Source of the DNA: Eublepharis macularius
Lineage: Eukaryota; Chordata; Lepidosauria; Squamata; Eublepharidae
NCBI RefSeq assembly: GCF_028583425.1
Contig: NC_072791.1
Span: 30,945,368 to 31,009,367 of the forward strand
Length of the DNA stretch: 64,000 bases
Direction: 5' to 3'
Shown: positions 53,698 through 64,000 of the stretch, in pieces
How the letters are laid out: every line of letters begins with the position of its first letter
Position numbering within the stretch: position 1 is the first letter of the stretch
Position numbers and translations under genes: made by a program
Notes under the pieces: model-generated
Told to the model about the DNA's origin: nothing
The model's database searches: none
Seen by the model: only the letters and a program-made list of their open reading frames with translations

Positions 53698-54807
53698 TTT
53701 TTTTCTTTTTTTTAAAAACATTTTTTATTGGTGAGTATAATTTCCAAACATTGTTTATATCGCCATCCTATCTAATTTAAATCTTATCCCCACCCTTTCC
53801 CCCCTCCTTATCGACTTCCAACAGTTTTCCAACCCTTAACCCCCCTTATTACTTAACATATTTTATCTTAAATACTTCTACCATACATATCTCTATGTAA
53901 ATATTTCTTAGTCTAAGCAATTTCCTATACTATATATATGTTATATTGAATTTACTAGAATCTCAATCTTACTTTCTAATAATAAAATACATTCTACAAT
54001 ATACTTAACTATAATCCTAGCTTAGATTAAAATAGTTATAATTTTCTCTTAAAGGTAAAGTCACTTCTCTCTTCTGTTTATAATATCTCAGTTCAAAAAT
54101 TCTCAAACTGCCACAGTTCCCCTCTCACATCCCATTTTTTTTCTAGAAATTGTTTCAGCTTCCCCCAATCTGCCACATATTGTCCTGGATCAAGATCTTT
54201 AAGTTTTCTTGTCATTTTGTCCATCTCCGCCACGTACAGCAATTTGTAAATCCACTCTTCTACAGTTGGTACCTCTTGTACTTTCCACTTCTGCGCATAC
54301 AAAAGTCTTGCTGATGTAATCATATAAAATAGCAATGTTCTGTGCTGCGTTGGAACATCTTCCATTCCCAAGTTCAGTAGTAGCAATTCTGGGTTCTTAT
54401 TGATTTGGGTACGTAACACCTCAGTAATTGCTTCAATTATGTCATCCCAGTATTGCCAAGCTACTTCACAAGTCCACCACATATGATACAATGATCCTTC
54501 ATGTTTTTTACATTTCCAACATTTATCTGACATATTAGAATTTCCAAACGCAATTTTCTTTGGTGTTAGATACCATCTGTGCATCATTTTGTATAGATTC
54601 TCTTTAATGTTCGTACAAGTTGAAATCTTCATTGTATTTTTCCACAGATGCTCCCATGTCTCCATTGTTATCTCTTTATGAAAATTTATTGCCCACTTCA
54701 TCATCTGTACTTTCACTGTTTCATCCTCCATGTACCATTTTAGGAGTATTTTATAAATCTTTGAAATTTCTTTCTTACCTTCTTGTAATATCACTTCTTC
54801 TAGCTTT
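53698..54807 (-). mobile_element. L1 LINE, 5'-truncated 3' end
   Basis: The ORF2 C-terminus (54830-54093) is open: MKWAINFHKEITMETWEHLW, YKMMHRWYLTPKKIAFGN, CWKCKKHEGSLYHMWWTC (Cys-rich L1 motif), to stop. The 3' UTR and a poly(A) tail (T run at 53698-53715) follow. GTGCAGCTTTCT occurs on both sides (53686-53697, 54808-54819), the target duplication. The intact frame suggests a young insertion. Confidence 0.9.
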
Positions 54808-54959
54808 GTGCAGCTTTCTGACCGACATGTCGCCAAGTTTTGTTCACATTCATCCACTGTTCAATGTTCACACACAGCCCCTTTCCATTATTGTTTCATT
54901 CACCTTCATTTTGACCCACTGACTGAATTGATCTATGGGGAAGCAGTTTCCTTTGTTTG

Positions 54960-55852
<893 letters not shown>

Positions 55853-56016
55853 GACATCTCTTTTTGATTGTCTGTTGGAGCCAGGCAACCGGTATTGGCT
55901 TGAAGCCATATTTTAAGCCCCAGGCTAACTCCAGACAATGGGGAGGGGGTTTGAAAACCTGATCTGGGTGCACATAAAGCCCCGAGCCACTGCAGAAAAC
56001 CCTGCTGTCTGCTGTT

Positions 56017-57671
56017 CTTTTTTTTTTTTTGAACTTTTTATTTTCTGATTTTCTGGAATACATAACAATTTAAACAAAAATTTTACACATAACATGCAAA
56101 AAACATAAACAGTGAACCTTGGAACAGTCAATAAGAGATCAGCTATCACTGAAAAGTACATTATTGTTAGAGAAGGTACAATACTAGAGAAGACTCATAA
56201 GATTGCAAAAAAGCTGAAAGTGTTCATATCTGCATTCGGCAGTTTATTGGTAGCATGAAGATGGTTCAAAAAAGGTATCCATTGTGTAAAGAACGTTGAA
56301 TGATGCTGTGGATTATCAGTAGAGTGAAGATAATCCGCTATTTTCTCCATGGAGAAGATATGCCACACTTTCTTGTACCACTGCTGCAATTTTGGAAGTC
56401 TGTCTTGTTTCCAGTATAACACAAGAAGCATTTTCGCTGCAGCTAATAACAAGAGTATTCAGTTTCTCCTGATCGTTGGTACTGTTGGGTCTTCCCAGAG
56501 ACCCAGCAGGATTGTCTCAGGATTTTTAGGTACATCATAGCCTGTGATTTCTGTAACAGACCTCAAGATTAAGTCCCAGAATGACTGGATTTTAGGGCAC
56601 GTCCACCAGAGATGAATATAATCTCCAATCTGGCCGCATTGCTTCCAACAAAGCGGGGCTATAGTAGGATTAAGGTGATGGAGGGAACTAGGTATCACGT
56701 ACCATCTCGACATTATTTTAAAAGATGACATTTTAATATTGATTGCTTTAGTTTTTAGGTGTCTGCCTGACCAAATCAGGGCCCATTGGTTGTCCGTTAG
56801 TATGTTCTTGCAATCCCTATTCCATTTCATTTGGTATTTTAAGGGTGGATGTTCATTTTTTTAGGTTTAAAATGGAATAAATTCTTGCTATAAGTCCCTT
56901 ATGTTGAGATGATATTTGTTTTAGCAGGAGCTCAAAGTCTGTTAGCTCACGTTTCAAAGCATTTGCAATTGGTTGGCTGTTTATAAGGTGTGACAGTTGT
57001 AAGTATTGGTACCATGGCAAGGTATCAGCTGCATCTTTTTCAATTTGCCCTTTACTTAGGATAGCCCCTTGTTTGGTTATATCCATAATTCTACTTTTCT
57101 TAAGTATCTTCCATTTCTGGAATGAGATTAAATCCTTTCCAGGTGGAAACCAAGATTGGTCCAGGAAGGATGATAACGGAGAAGGAGTGGGGGCTAGATA
57201 CTGCCTTACCCTGTCCCAAGTTATTAGAGTTGATTTCAGAAAAGGATTGGTAAATGTTTGAACTGGTCTGCTTTTATGATCTGTCCAGATTATATCTTTT
57301 ATGTCATGTGGGGAAATGTGTGTCGTTTCAGCATAGCTCCAGTCTAAATTTTCTGTAGGATTTAACAAAAGCACTATATTAGCTAATTGAGCAGCCATGC
57401 AATAATGTTTTAAATCAGGTATAGCCAATCCACCTCTATTGGAGACACGTTTCATGGTTGAGAAGTTGATTCTAGGGCGTTTGTTAGCCCAGATAAATTT
57501 ATTTATGAGACTTTGCCATGACTGGATATCTTGATCCGTGAGATGAATAGGAAGCATACGAAAGTTAAATAAGAAAAGAGGTAAAATCATGGATTTGACT
57601 AGCAGTATTTTTTCAGCCCAGGGCAAATTTAACTTGTCCCAATCCTTAAACTTATCGTTAACCTAGAAGCT
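56017..57671 (-). mobile_element. L1 LINE, 5'-truncated 3' half of ORF2
   Basis: The minus frame (57626-56853) reads MPWAEKILLVKSMILPLFLF, INKFIWANKRPRI, GGLAIPDLKHY, all L1 ORF2 motifs. Then 56830-56459 (CWKQCGQIGDYIHLWWTCPK) and 56452-56195 follow in other frames: two frame changes. Poly(A) is seen as the T run at 56017-56030. A different L1 lineage from the copy at 53698. Confidence 0.9.
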
Positions 57672-58205
57672 GAAGACTCAGCACTCTAAGTGGACCTATA
57701 CTGGGTCATCCTACAAAACCCAGATCTTGAGTAAACAGCTTCAAAATAGGATGCCCCCAGAACAATTCAATAAGAAGAAAGGGGCGGCAGCTGAAGCAGA
57801 AAAAAACTTTGGATCACCCCAAATCACACAGATCTGAACTCCAGAGATTGTCCCCTACAAGAGGACATGTGCTGGTGCTGATCCAGTCTCTGGTTCTGGA
57901 CCTAAGGCCTCCTATGTGGCCTGCCTGGAAAAAACTTGTATTAGGCATTGCTGTGAATAAGGAAGTGGGGAACTATAAGCCCTCTGAAACCCAAAACAAT
58001 CTTTGGATCACCCCAAATCACACACCCCTGAACTCCAGAGACTGTCCCCTACAAGAGGACATGTGCTGGTGCTGATCCAGTCTCTGGTTCTGGACCTAAG
58101 GCCTCGAATGTGGCCTGTCTCCAAGCACCCAGTACTAGACATGGCTTTGAATAAGGAAGTGGTGAAAATATAAGCCCTCTGAAACCCAAAACAATCTTTG
58201 GATCA
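57672..58205 (+). repeat. Internal plus-oriented copy of the terminal repeat
   Basis: Starts inside the terminal repeat at 'gaagactcagcactctaagtgg', then about two 195-bp units. It meets the inverted array at 58205, making a large palindrome. Confidence 0.8.
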
Positions 58206-59815
58206 GAAGCAGCACATGTCCTCTTGTAGGGGACAGTCTCTGGAGTGCAGGGGTGTGTGATTTGGGGTGATCCAAAGATTGTTTTGGGTTTCAGAGGGCT
58301 TATACTTCCTTACTTCCTTATTCAAAGCCATGTCTAATACAAGTTTTTTCCAGGCAGGCCACTTAGGAGGCCTTAGGTCCAGAACCAGAGACTGGATCAG
58401 CACCAGCATATGTCCTCTTGTAGGGGACAGTCTCTGGAGTTCAGGGGTGTGTGATTTGGGGTGATCCAAAGATTATTTGGGGTTGCAGGGGGCTTATATC
58501 TTCACCACTTCCTTATTCAAAGCCATGTCTAATACAGGGTGCTTGGAAGCAGGCCACATTCGAGGCCTTAGGTCCAGAACCAGAGACTGGTTCAGCACCA
58601 GCACATGTCCTCTTGTAGGGGACAGTCTCTGGAGTTCAGGGGTGTGTGATTTGGGGTGATCCAAAGATTGTTTTGGGTTTCAGAGGGCTTATATTTTCAC
58701 CACTTCCTTATTCAAAGCCATATCTAATACAGGGTGCTTGGAAGCAGGCCACATTCGAGGCCTTTGTTCCAGAACCAGAGACTGGATCAGCACCAGCACA
58801 TGTCCTCTTGTAGGGGACAGTCTCTGGAGTTCAGGGGTGTGTGATTTGGGGTGATCCAAAGATTATTTGGGGTTGCAGGGGGCTTATATTTTCACCACTT
58901 CCTTATTCAAAACCATATCTTGTACTGGGTGCTTGGAGAGGGGCCACATTCGAGGCCTTAGGTCCAGAACCAGAGACTGGATCAGAACCAGCACCTGTCC
59001 TCTTGTAGGGGACAGTCTCTGGAGTTCAGGGGTGTGTGATTTGGGGTGATCCAAAGATTATTTGGGGTTGCAGGGGGCTTATATTTTCACCACTTCCTTA
59101 TTCAAAGCCATGTCTAATACAGGGTGCTTGGAGACAGGCCACATTCAAGGCCTTTGTTCCAGAACCAGAGACTGGATCAGCACCAGCACATGTCCTCTTG
59201 TAGGGGACAGTCTCTGGAGTTCAGGGGTGTGTGATTTGGGGTGATCCAAAGATTGTTTTGGTTTGCAGGGCGCTTATATTTTCACCACTTCCTTATTCAA
59301 AGCCATGTCTAATTCAGGGTGATGGGAAGCAGGCCACATTCGAGGCCTTAGGTCCAGAACCAGAGACTGGATCAGCACCAGCACATGTCCTCTTGTAGGG
59401 GACAGTCTCTGGAGTTCAGGGTTGTGTGATTTGGAGTGATCCAAAGATTATTTGGGGTTGCAGGGGGCTTATATTTTCACCACTTCCTTATTCTCAGCAA
59501 TCTCTAATACGGGGTGCTTGGAGACAGGCCACATTTGAGGCCTTAGGTCCAGAACCAGAGACTGGATCGGAACCAGCACATGTCCTCTTGTAGGGGACAG
59601 TCTCTGGAGTTCAGGGGTGTGTGATTTGGGGTGATCCAAAGATTGTTTTGGGTTTCAGAGGGCTTATATTTTCACCACTTCCTTATTCAAAGCCATGTCT
59701 AATACAGGGTGCTTGGAGACAGGCCACATTCGAGGCCTTAGGTCCAGAACCAGAGACTGGATCAGCACCAGCACATGTCCTCTTGTAGGGGACAGTCTCT
59801 GGAGGTCTGATCTGT
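58206..59815 (-). repeat. 195-bp satellite array
   Basis: The phrase 'tgtcctcttgtaggggacag' recurs nine times at about 195-base spacing (58218, 58412, 58605, 58800, 58995, 59190, 59385, 59580, 59775). Units differ by a few percent and alternate between 'ttgttttgggtttcag' and 'ttatttggggttgcag' forms. 195 is 65 codons, so frames persist across units. Confidence 0.95.
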
Positions 59816-60131
59816 TTGATTTGGGGTGATCCAAAGTATTTTTCTGCTGCAGCTGCTGCCCCTTTCTTCTTATTGAAATGTTCTGTGGGCATCCTATTTT
59901 GAAGCTGTTTACTCAAGATCTGGGTTTTGTAGGATGACCCAGTATAGGCCCACTTAGAGTGCTGAGTCTTCTGAATATCGAGGTGTATAATATGTGCCCC
60001 TGCAAACTTCATTTTGGAGTTATAGCTTTTCAGTTTTCCCACAATATTTTTCTTTGGCTTTGCGAATAACGAATAAGGAATAAGGAACTGCGAATAAGGA
60101 ACGGGGAACTGGGAACCAACTTCAGCTTTGT
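59816..60131 (-). repeat. Right terminal inverted repeat (unique part)
   Basis: The reverse complement matches 38862-39165 closely (two differences in the first 100 or so bases) and includes the 21 bases absent on the left. A 180-codon minus frame (60225-59683) crosses it. Confidence 0.9.
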
Positions 60132-60200
60132 AGAGGAGAATGATGTAAGCAGCTTTGCGACCCACTGGAGAGGAAGATGAGATTGGATAGACAGACAGAC
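60132..60200 (+). repeat. tRNA-derived SINE (family B), 3' part
   Basis: AGAGGAGAATGATGTAAGC continues the SINE from the point where 38692-38861 stops ('cagctttgcgacccactgg'). It ends in a (GACA)n run at 60190-60209. Confidence 0.8.
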
Positions 60201-60210
60201 AGACAGACAG

Positions 60211-60489
60211 ATTCAAGAGGGGCATGGCCTTGTTTTCAATTATATGTGCTTATTCCTTGAGCCTGGGTTGTCTGACCCATTGCTCTGCCTGCAGATATCA
60301 GCAGATGAATCTTCTCACAGCGTGGACCTAAACAACAGTGACAGCAATACTAAACTTATCTACTTGGAAGCATGTCACGTTATATTCAATGGGACTCTTT
60401 TTCCTAGGAAAGTATTCTTAGGATTGCTACCATCTGTAGGAGCCACAGAACCAGAATACGAACGACAGTCATTCTACATAGGTTTCCCA
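60211..60489. other. No recognisable gene
   Basis: The frame 60244-60552 is discussed under rejected items. 60395-60440 is a dispersed-repeat phrase. Confidence 0.45.
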
Positions 60490-60920
60490 GGTGCCTGCAA
60501 GTGGTGGGCAAACTCCCGGGGATTTGCCCCCTTGCCGTCAATCTGCCAGTGATCGGTGGGAGGTGTCAAGCTCCCCAGAGGTCACCCACTACCAGCATAC
60601 ACCCCAGGAACACACGCAGCATGCGCGCTCCCAGGGTGCGTGACGATCTCCCTTCTGGGAGTGACATCATCACACTGGCTGCAAGAGTGCTCCCGTACTT
60701 CATTTGGGGCTAATTTTGGTCCCAAATGGACCAAATCAGCCCTGCGCAGACTGAGCACAGGAGTACTTGCACGGCCGGGGCAATGATATTATTCTCGGAA
60801 ATGACATCATTGTGCATGTCCTGGGAGTGCGCACACATGAACAGAAGCATACTACAGGCATGAGGTAAGTGCCAGGTCCCCCACCCTCCCACCAGGAGGG
60901 TAGAGAGACCCGGCAACCCT
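60490..60920 (-). repeat. Dispersed 'gggttgccaggtccc' family, one or two copies
   Basis: Ends 'agagagacccggcaaccctaa' and contains 'tgacatcatcacactggct' and 'tgacatcattgtgcatg', the family's paired phrases. Confidence 0.6.
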
Positions 60921-61487
60921 AATCCTACACCAAAGTATACAGTTTTCTTCAGAAGAATAGTTTGTATTCATATACAAAAAAACCTATTCAGGTTCAATCA
61001 GTGAAAAGCGCTTATGAGACTAAACTTCTTTAACTGTTTGGCAGTCCTAATGAAGAGGTCTGTGTGCGCTCTCTAGAGTGATGCCATAATGTACCATACA
61101 ATGGCTGTCAAACGCAACAAGTTAAACATAGCACCTCAAAGCAGCCAGCCTGTTAAATATTTGGGTAGGATCGGAACTGCTATAGTAGCAAAATATTTGC
61201 AGAATAATCACATTATTTCAGCTTTGTGCCCTCTTACTGGGACATATTGTTCCAAAAAAGCTACCTAGGAAGGACAAGTAATGCTCATACTCACCCACTC
61301 TTTTAACTGGGCTCATCTATAGGGCCCCATTGCCAGGCAAATTCCTCCCATTTGGTGGGCCTCTTGCTAAAATGAGACTGTGTCTATGCTTGCAACCCAC
61401 TTGACAACATGAAGATTACCTGACTTTATCATTAGTCTCCTGTTTGCAGCCAAAGTCCATATTGTGACTTATTAGGAAGGAAAGTAG
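60921..61487. other. No recognisable feature
   Basis: Unique-looking sequence. Confidence 0.45.
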
Positions 61488-61612
61488 CACAGTATAGCCC
61501 AGTCTCGTCTGATCTCAAAAGCTAAGCAGGATTGGTACTTGGATGGGCAACTACCAAGCAAGACTCTGCAGAGAAAGGCCTTAAGTCAGTTGCAACTTGA
61601 GGGCACTTTATA
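61488..61612 (+). repeat. 5S rRNA-derived SINE, shortened
   Basis: 'tagcccagtctcgtctgatctcaaaagctaagcaggattggtacttggatggg...aagtcagttgcaacttgagggcac'. The middle of the body is missing. Confidence 0.85.
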
Positions 61613-61799
61613 CTTTATTGATTTGCAAGAACCTGGATCACTATAATAAGGTACGTTGATTGGGAAAATATGTAGGATTGCATCCTAAATTGCCCGTGCG
61701 TGAACAGATGGCATTTCTGCTCATAGAAACAAGGATCTGTGAGATTTGCAGATATCCCACACAGGCTCCAGCCCCACCCTCATGATATACACATACACG

Positions 61800-61998
61800 A
61801 ACACACATGAAGCTGCCTTATACCGAATCAGCGGTCCATCAAGGTCAGTATTCAAACGGGTAGTGGCTTCCTAGGCTCTCTGGCAGAAGTCTTTCATATC
61901 TCCTTCTACTTGATCCTTTTATCTAGAGATGCCAGGGATTGAATCTGGGCCCTTCAGTGTTCAAAGCCGAGGCTCTTCCCCTAAGTCACAGCCCCTCT
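61800..61998 (-). repeat. tRNA-derived SINE (family A)
   Basis: 'catgaagctgccttataccgaatcagcggtccatcaaggtcagta...gagatgccagggattgaatctgggcc...gaggctcttcccctaagtcacagcccc'. Nearly full length. Confidence 0.88.
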
Positions 61999-62469
61999 CC
62001 TACACACTGTAGGCCCCACACTATTCCTGAGGACACCCCAACTCTGGGGAGTGCTTTTTGATGGTGTGTGAGACTGCAGAGATGGGAGGAGACAAGAAGG
62101 TGCTATTCTGCAAGGGCATCTCTGCTTACGGTTCTTTGGATCCATCCCTGAACTTTTTATTATATTCCTGTATAATGATCGTGGCTGTATGAGAGTGTAA
62201 GCTCTTTTGTATGGGTTCTATGGGGCTAACTAGGAAGCAAACATTCAATACAAATGTAAGTTAAGAAAATTTCTTCACATCAACCTTTCAACAAATCAGA
62301 ACAATACAACTGTTTTTTTCTAACCAAACTCATAGGCACAACAAAGAACCAGAAACTTACAGCCAACCAGGTCTTTTAAGTTCAGTCAAGTAACTGTTTG
62401 TCTCTGAAACCTCTCATGGTAAGCAAGTTCAACTTTATGGATCCAATCCAGGGAGTCCTTTGCCACAAT

Positions 62470-62730
62470 CAGGGCTTTTTTTCTGGGAAAAGAGGTGGTG
62501 GAACTCAGTGGGTTGCCCTCGGAGAAAATGGTCACATGGCTGGTGGCCCCTCCCCCTGATGTCCAGACAGAGGGGAGTTTAGATTGCCTTACGTGCTGCT
62601 CCAGCGGCACAGAGGGCAATCTAAACTCCCCTCTGTCTGGAGATCAGGGGGCGGGGCCACCAGCCATGTGACCATTTTCAAGAGGTTCTGGAACTCTGTT
62701 TCACTGCATTCCAGCTGAAAAAAAGCCCTG
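62470..62730. mobile_element. hAT-type MITE, 8-bp target duplication
   Basis: CAGGGCTTTTTTTC...AAAAAAAGCCCTG ends, flanked by GCCACAAT/GCTACAAT (62462-62469, 62731-62738; one mismatch). A sister of 23464-23708 with a different loop. Confidence 0.9.
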
Positions 62731-62742
62731 GCTACAATTAGG

Positions 62743-62965
62743 ATTGTGAGCTCCAAGTTGGGAAATTCCTGGAGATCTAGGGGGTGAAACCTGGAGAAAC
62801 CTGGAGAAAGTGGGGTTTGGGGAAAGGACCTTGGCATGGCATAATTCCATAGAGTCCAGCCCCCAAAGTAGCCATTTTCTCCAGGTGAACTGATCTCTGT
62901 GGCCGGGAGACCAGTTGTAATTTCGGGACATCTTCAGCCACTACCTGGAGGCTGGCAACCCTAGC
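62743..62965 (+). repeat. AGGGTTGCCA-type element
   Basis: 'gagctccaagttgggaaattcctggagatc...gcataattccatagagtccagcccccaaagtagccattttctcc...acctggaggctggcaaccct'. Confidence 0.85.
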
Positions 62966-62989
62966 TACAATCCTCCTGATATAAAGCAA

Positions 62990-63950
62990 CCTCTTCTTGG
63001 GAATTACAGCCCTGAAATAATACTATGATTTCAATACTAATACCAAAATAAATATAACACATATACACCACTTTTAGTCACTATTGTCCACATACATGTG
63101 TTTCTGATTACCTTATTCATGGTGATAACAACAAATTAATTGTTATCAAGCTCCCCAGCAACTGGCCTCTTCCCCAGCTGTTTGGCTCTAGGTACTGGCT
63201 CCACCCTACTGGGCTAAACCAATTAGCTCATGGGGATTACAACAGCTGCTATAACATAATGATTTGTTAGTTCAATTTTCTTTAACCAATTTTCTTTTTA
63301 CTAACTATTTTAATAGGTACCTGTCTTTCCCTCTACTGTAGCTAATGTCAACTCTGGAAGGTGTGTGTGATTTCTGTCAAGGAAAAAGTTGTGTGGAGAA
63401 GTTAGCACCCCCATCACCCCCAAACATTAGATTCTTGATACAAATTGGTACCCTATACCTGCTATTCAATGCAGTCAAAGCCCTACATTTAAACCTCCAT
63501 TATGCCTCCCTTTTCTAAAAAGTGTGTGGTGATGTTTTCCCTCTAGGTGTTTTGATCCTGTTCTTCTTATTTAAAATCACATGCATTTATTTCCAGAATG
63601 ATACCTGAGGGTTTTTTTTAAAAAAAAATCTAACAAATAATTCCTGGTTTTCTGATCTCCCCTTCCTCACTTACGCTTGTATTATTGCTGTATGGTGTGT
63701 TTATCTTGAGGGTAGATATAATCCAGGAACCTGCCACGTGTGTTAAGTAAATGGCTATTTTTAACTGAGTTAAATACTACACACTTCTGTGGTATGTTGT
63801 GCAAGAGATATCCTCTAGTGTCATCTGACATTTTGTCCAGACACTTGTGCTAAATTTAACTTCTGAAGAGAGATAGGACAAATGACCCAATGTCAGTTTT
63901 TCAAAACAACCTTGTGGCATGAACATTTTAAAAAATACTTTTAAAAAAAT
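62990..63950. other. No recognisable feature
   Basis: AT-rich unique-looking sequence. No exon-like segment found. Confidence 0.45.
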
Positions 63951-63954
63951 GATA

Positions 63955-64000
63955 GTGCATAGAAAGCTCCCTTATGCCAAATCATACTGTTCATCTACAT
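63955..64000 (-). repeat. tRNA-derived SINE (family A), cut by window end
   Basis: 'gaaagctcccttatgccaaatcatactgttcatctac' is the antisense 3' end of the family at 61800. Confidence 0.65.

Noticed and set aside
58206-59815. CRISPR-like regular spacing
   Set aside because: Head-to-tail 195-bp monomers with no unique spacers, in a vertebrate genome.
60244-60552. Possible exon after a 'ctctgcctgcag' acceptor (ISADESSHSVDLNNSDSN)
   Set aside because: No matching donor or neighbouring exon. The frame runs straight into a dispersed-repeat phrase ('caatgggactc...aggattgc').

Overview
This is nuclear DNA from a vertebrate, most likely a squamate reptile (lizard or gecko lineage). The call rests on the repeat spectrum: 5S-rRNA-derived SINEs, several tRNA-derived SINE families, L2, CR1 and L1 LINEs, Penelope-like (PLE) foldback copies with hammerhead-ribozyme-like cores, hAT-type MITEs and LTR remnants. 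There are no operons, CRISPR arrays or genuine tRNA/rRNA genes. Species identity is inference.

Host gene. One protein-coding gene was reconstructed by hand on the minus strand, from 37955 (start) to 10137 (stop). Nine short coding exons join in frame with GT/AG borders and compatible phases into a protein of about 353 residues. It is a coiled-coil protein of the CCDC42/CFAP73 (DUF4200) family, whose members act in cilia and sperm flagella. The exact paralogue is not resolved. An (AAAG)n microsatellite lies just 5' of the first coding exon. I found no second host gene.

Layout. 1-10136 is sequence 3' of the gene, with SINE, L2 and MITE copies and a PLE foldback at 9215-9449. 10137-37955 is the gene, its introns filled with L2, SINEs, MITEs, solo LTR-like blocks and a GC-rich block with a (GGGTCG)n minisatellite. 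37984-38692 is upstream sequence. 38692-60200 looks like one tRNA-SINE split by a 21.27-kb insertion (38862-60131). That insertion has long terminal inverted repeats, an apparent 9-bp target duplication (AGAGGAGAA) and a 195-bp subterminal satellite. 60210-64000 is ordinary repeat-rich DNA.

Inside the 21-kb insertion the repeats are nested: L1 pieces, an L2 of about 2.7 kb, a solo LTR inside that L2, a PLE foldback inside the LTR, a second solo LTR, a 2.6-kb LINE with a perfect 13-bp duplication, CR1, and two 5'-truncated L1 tails. No transposase was recognised, so the family of the large element is open. All repeat names come from reading the sequence, not from a database search; boundaries without a stated target duplication are good to about 10-30 bases.
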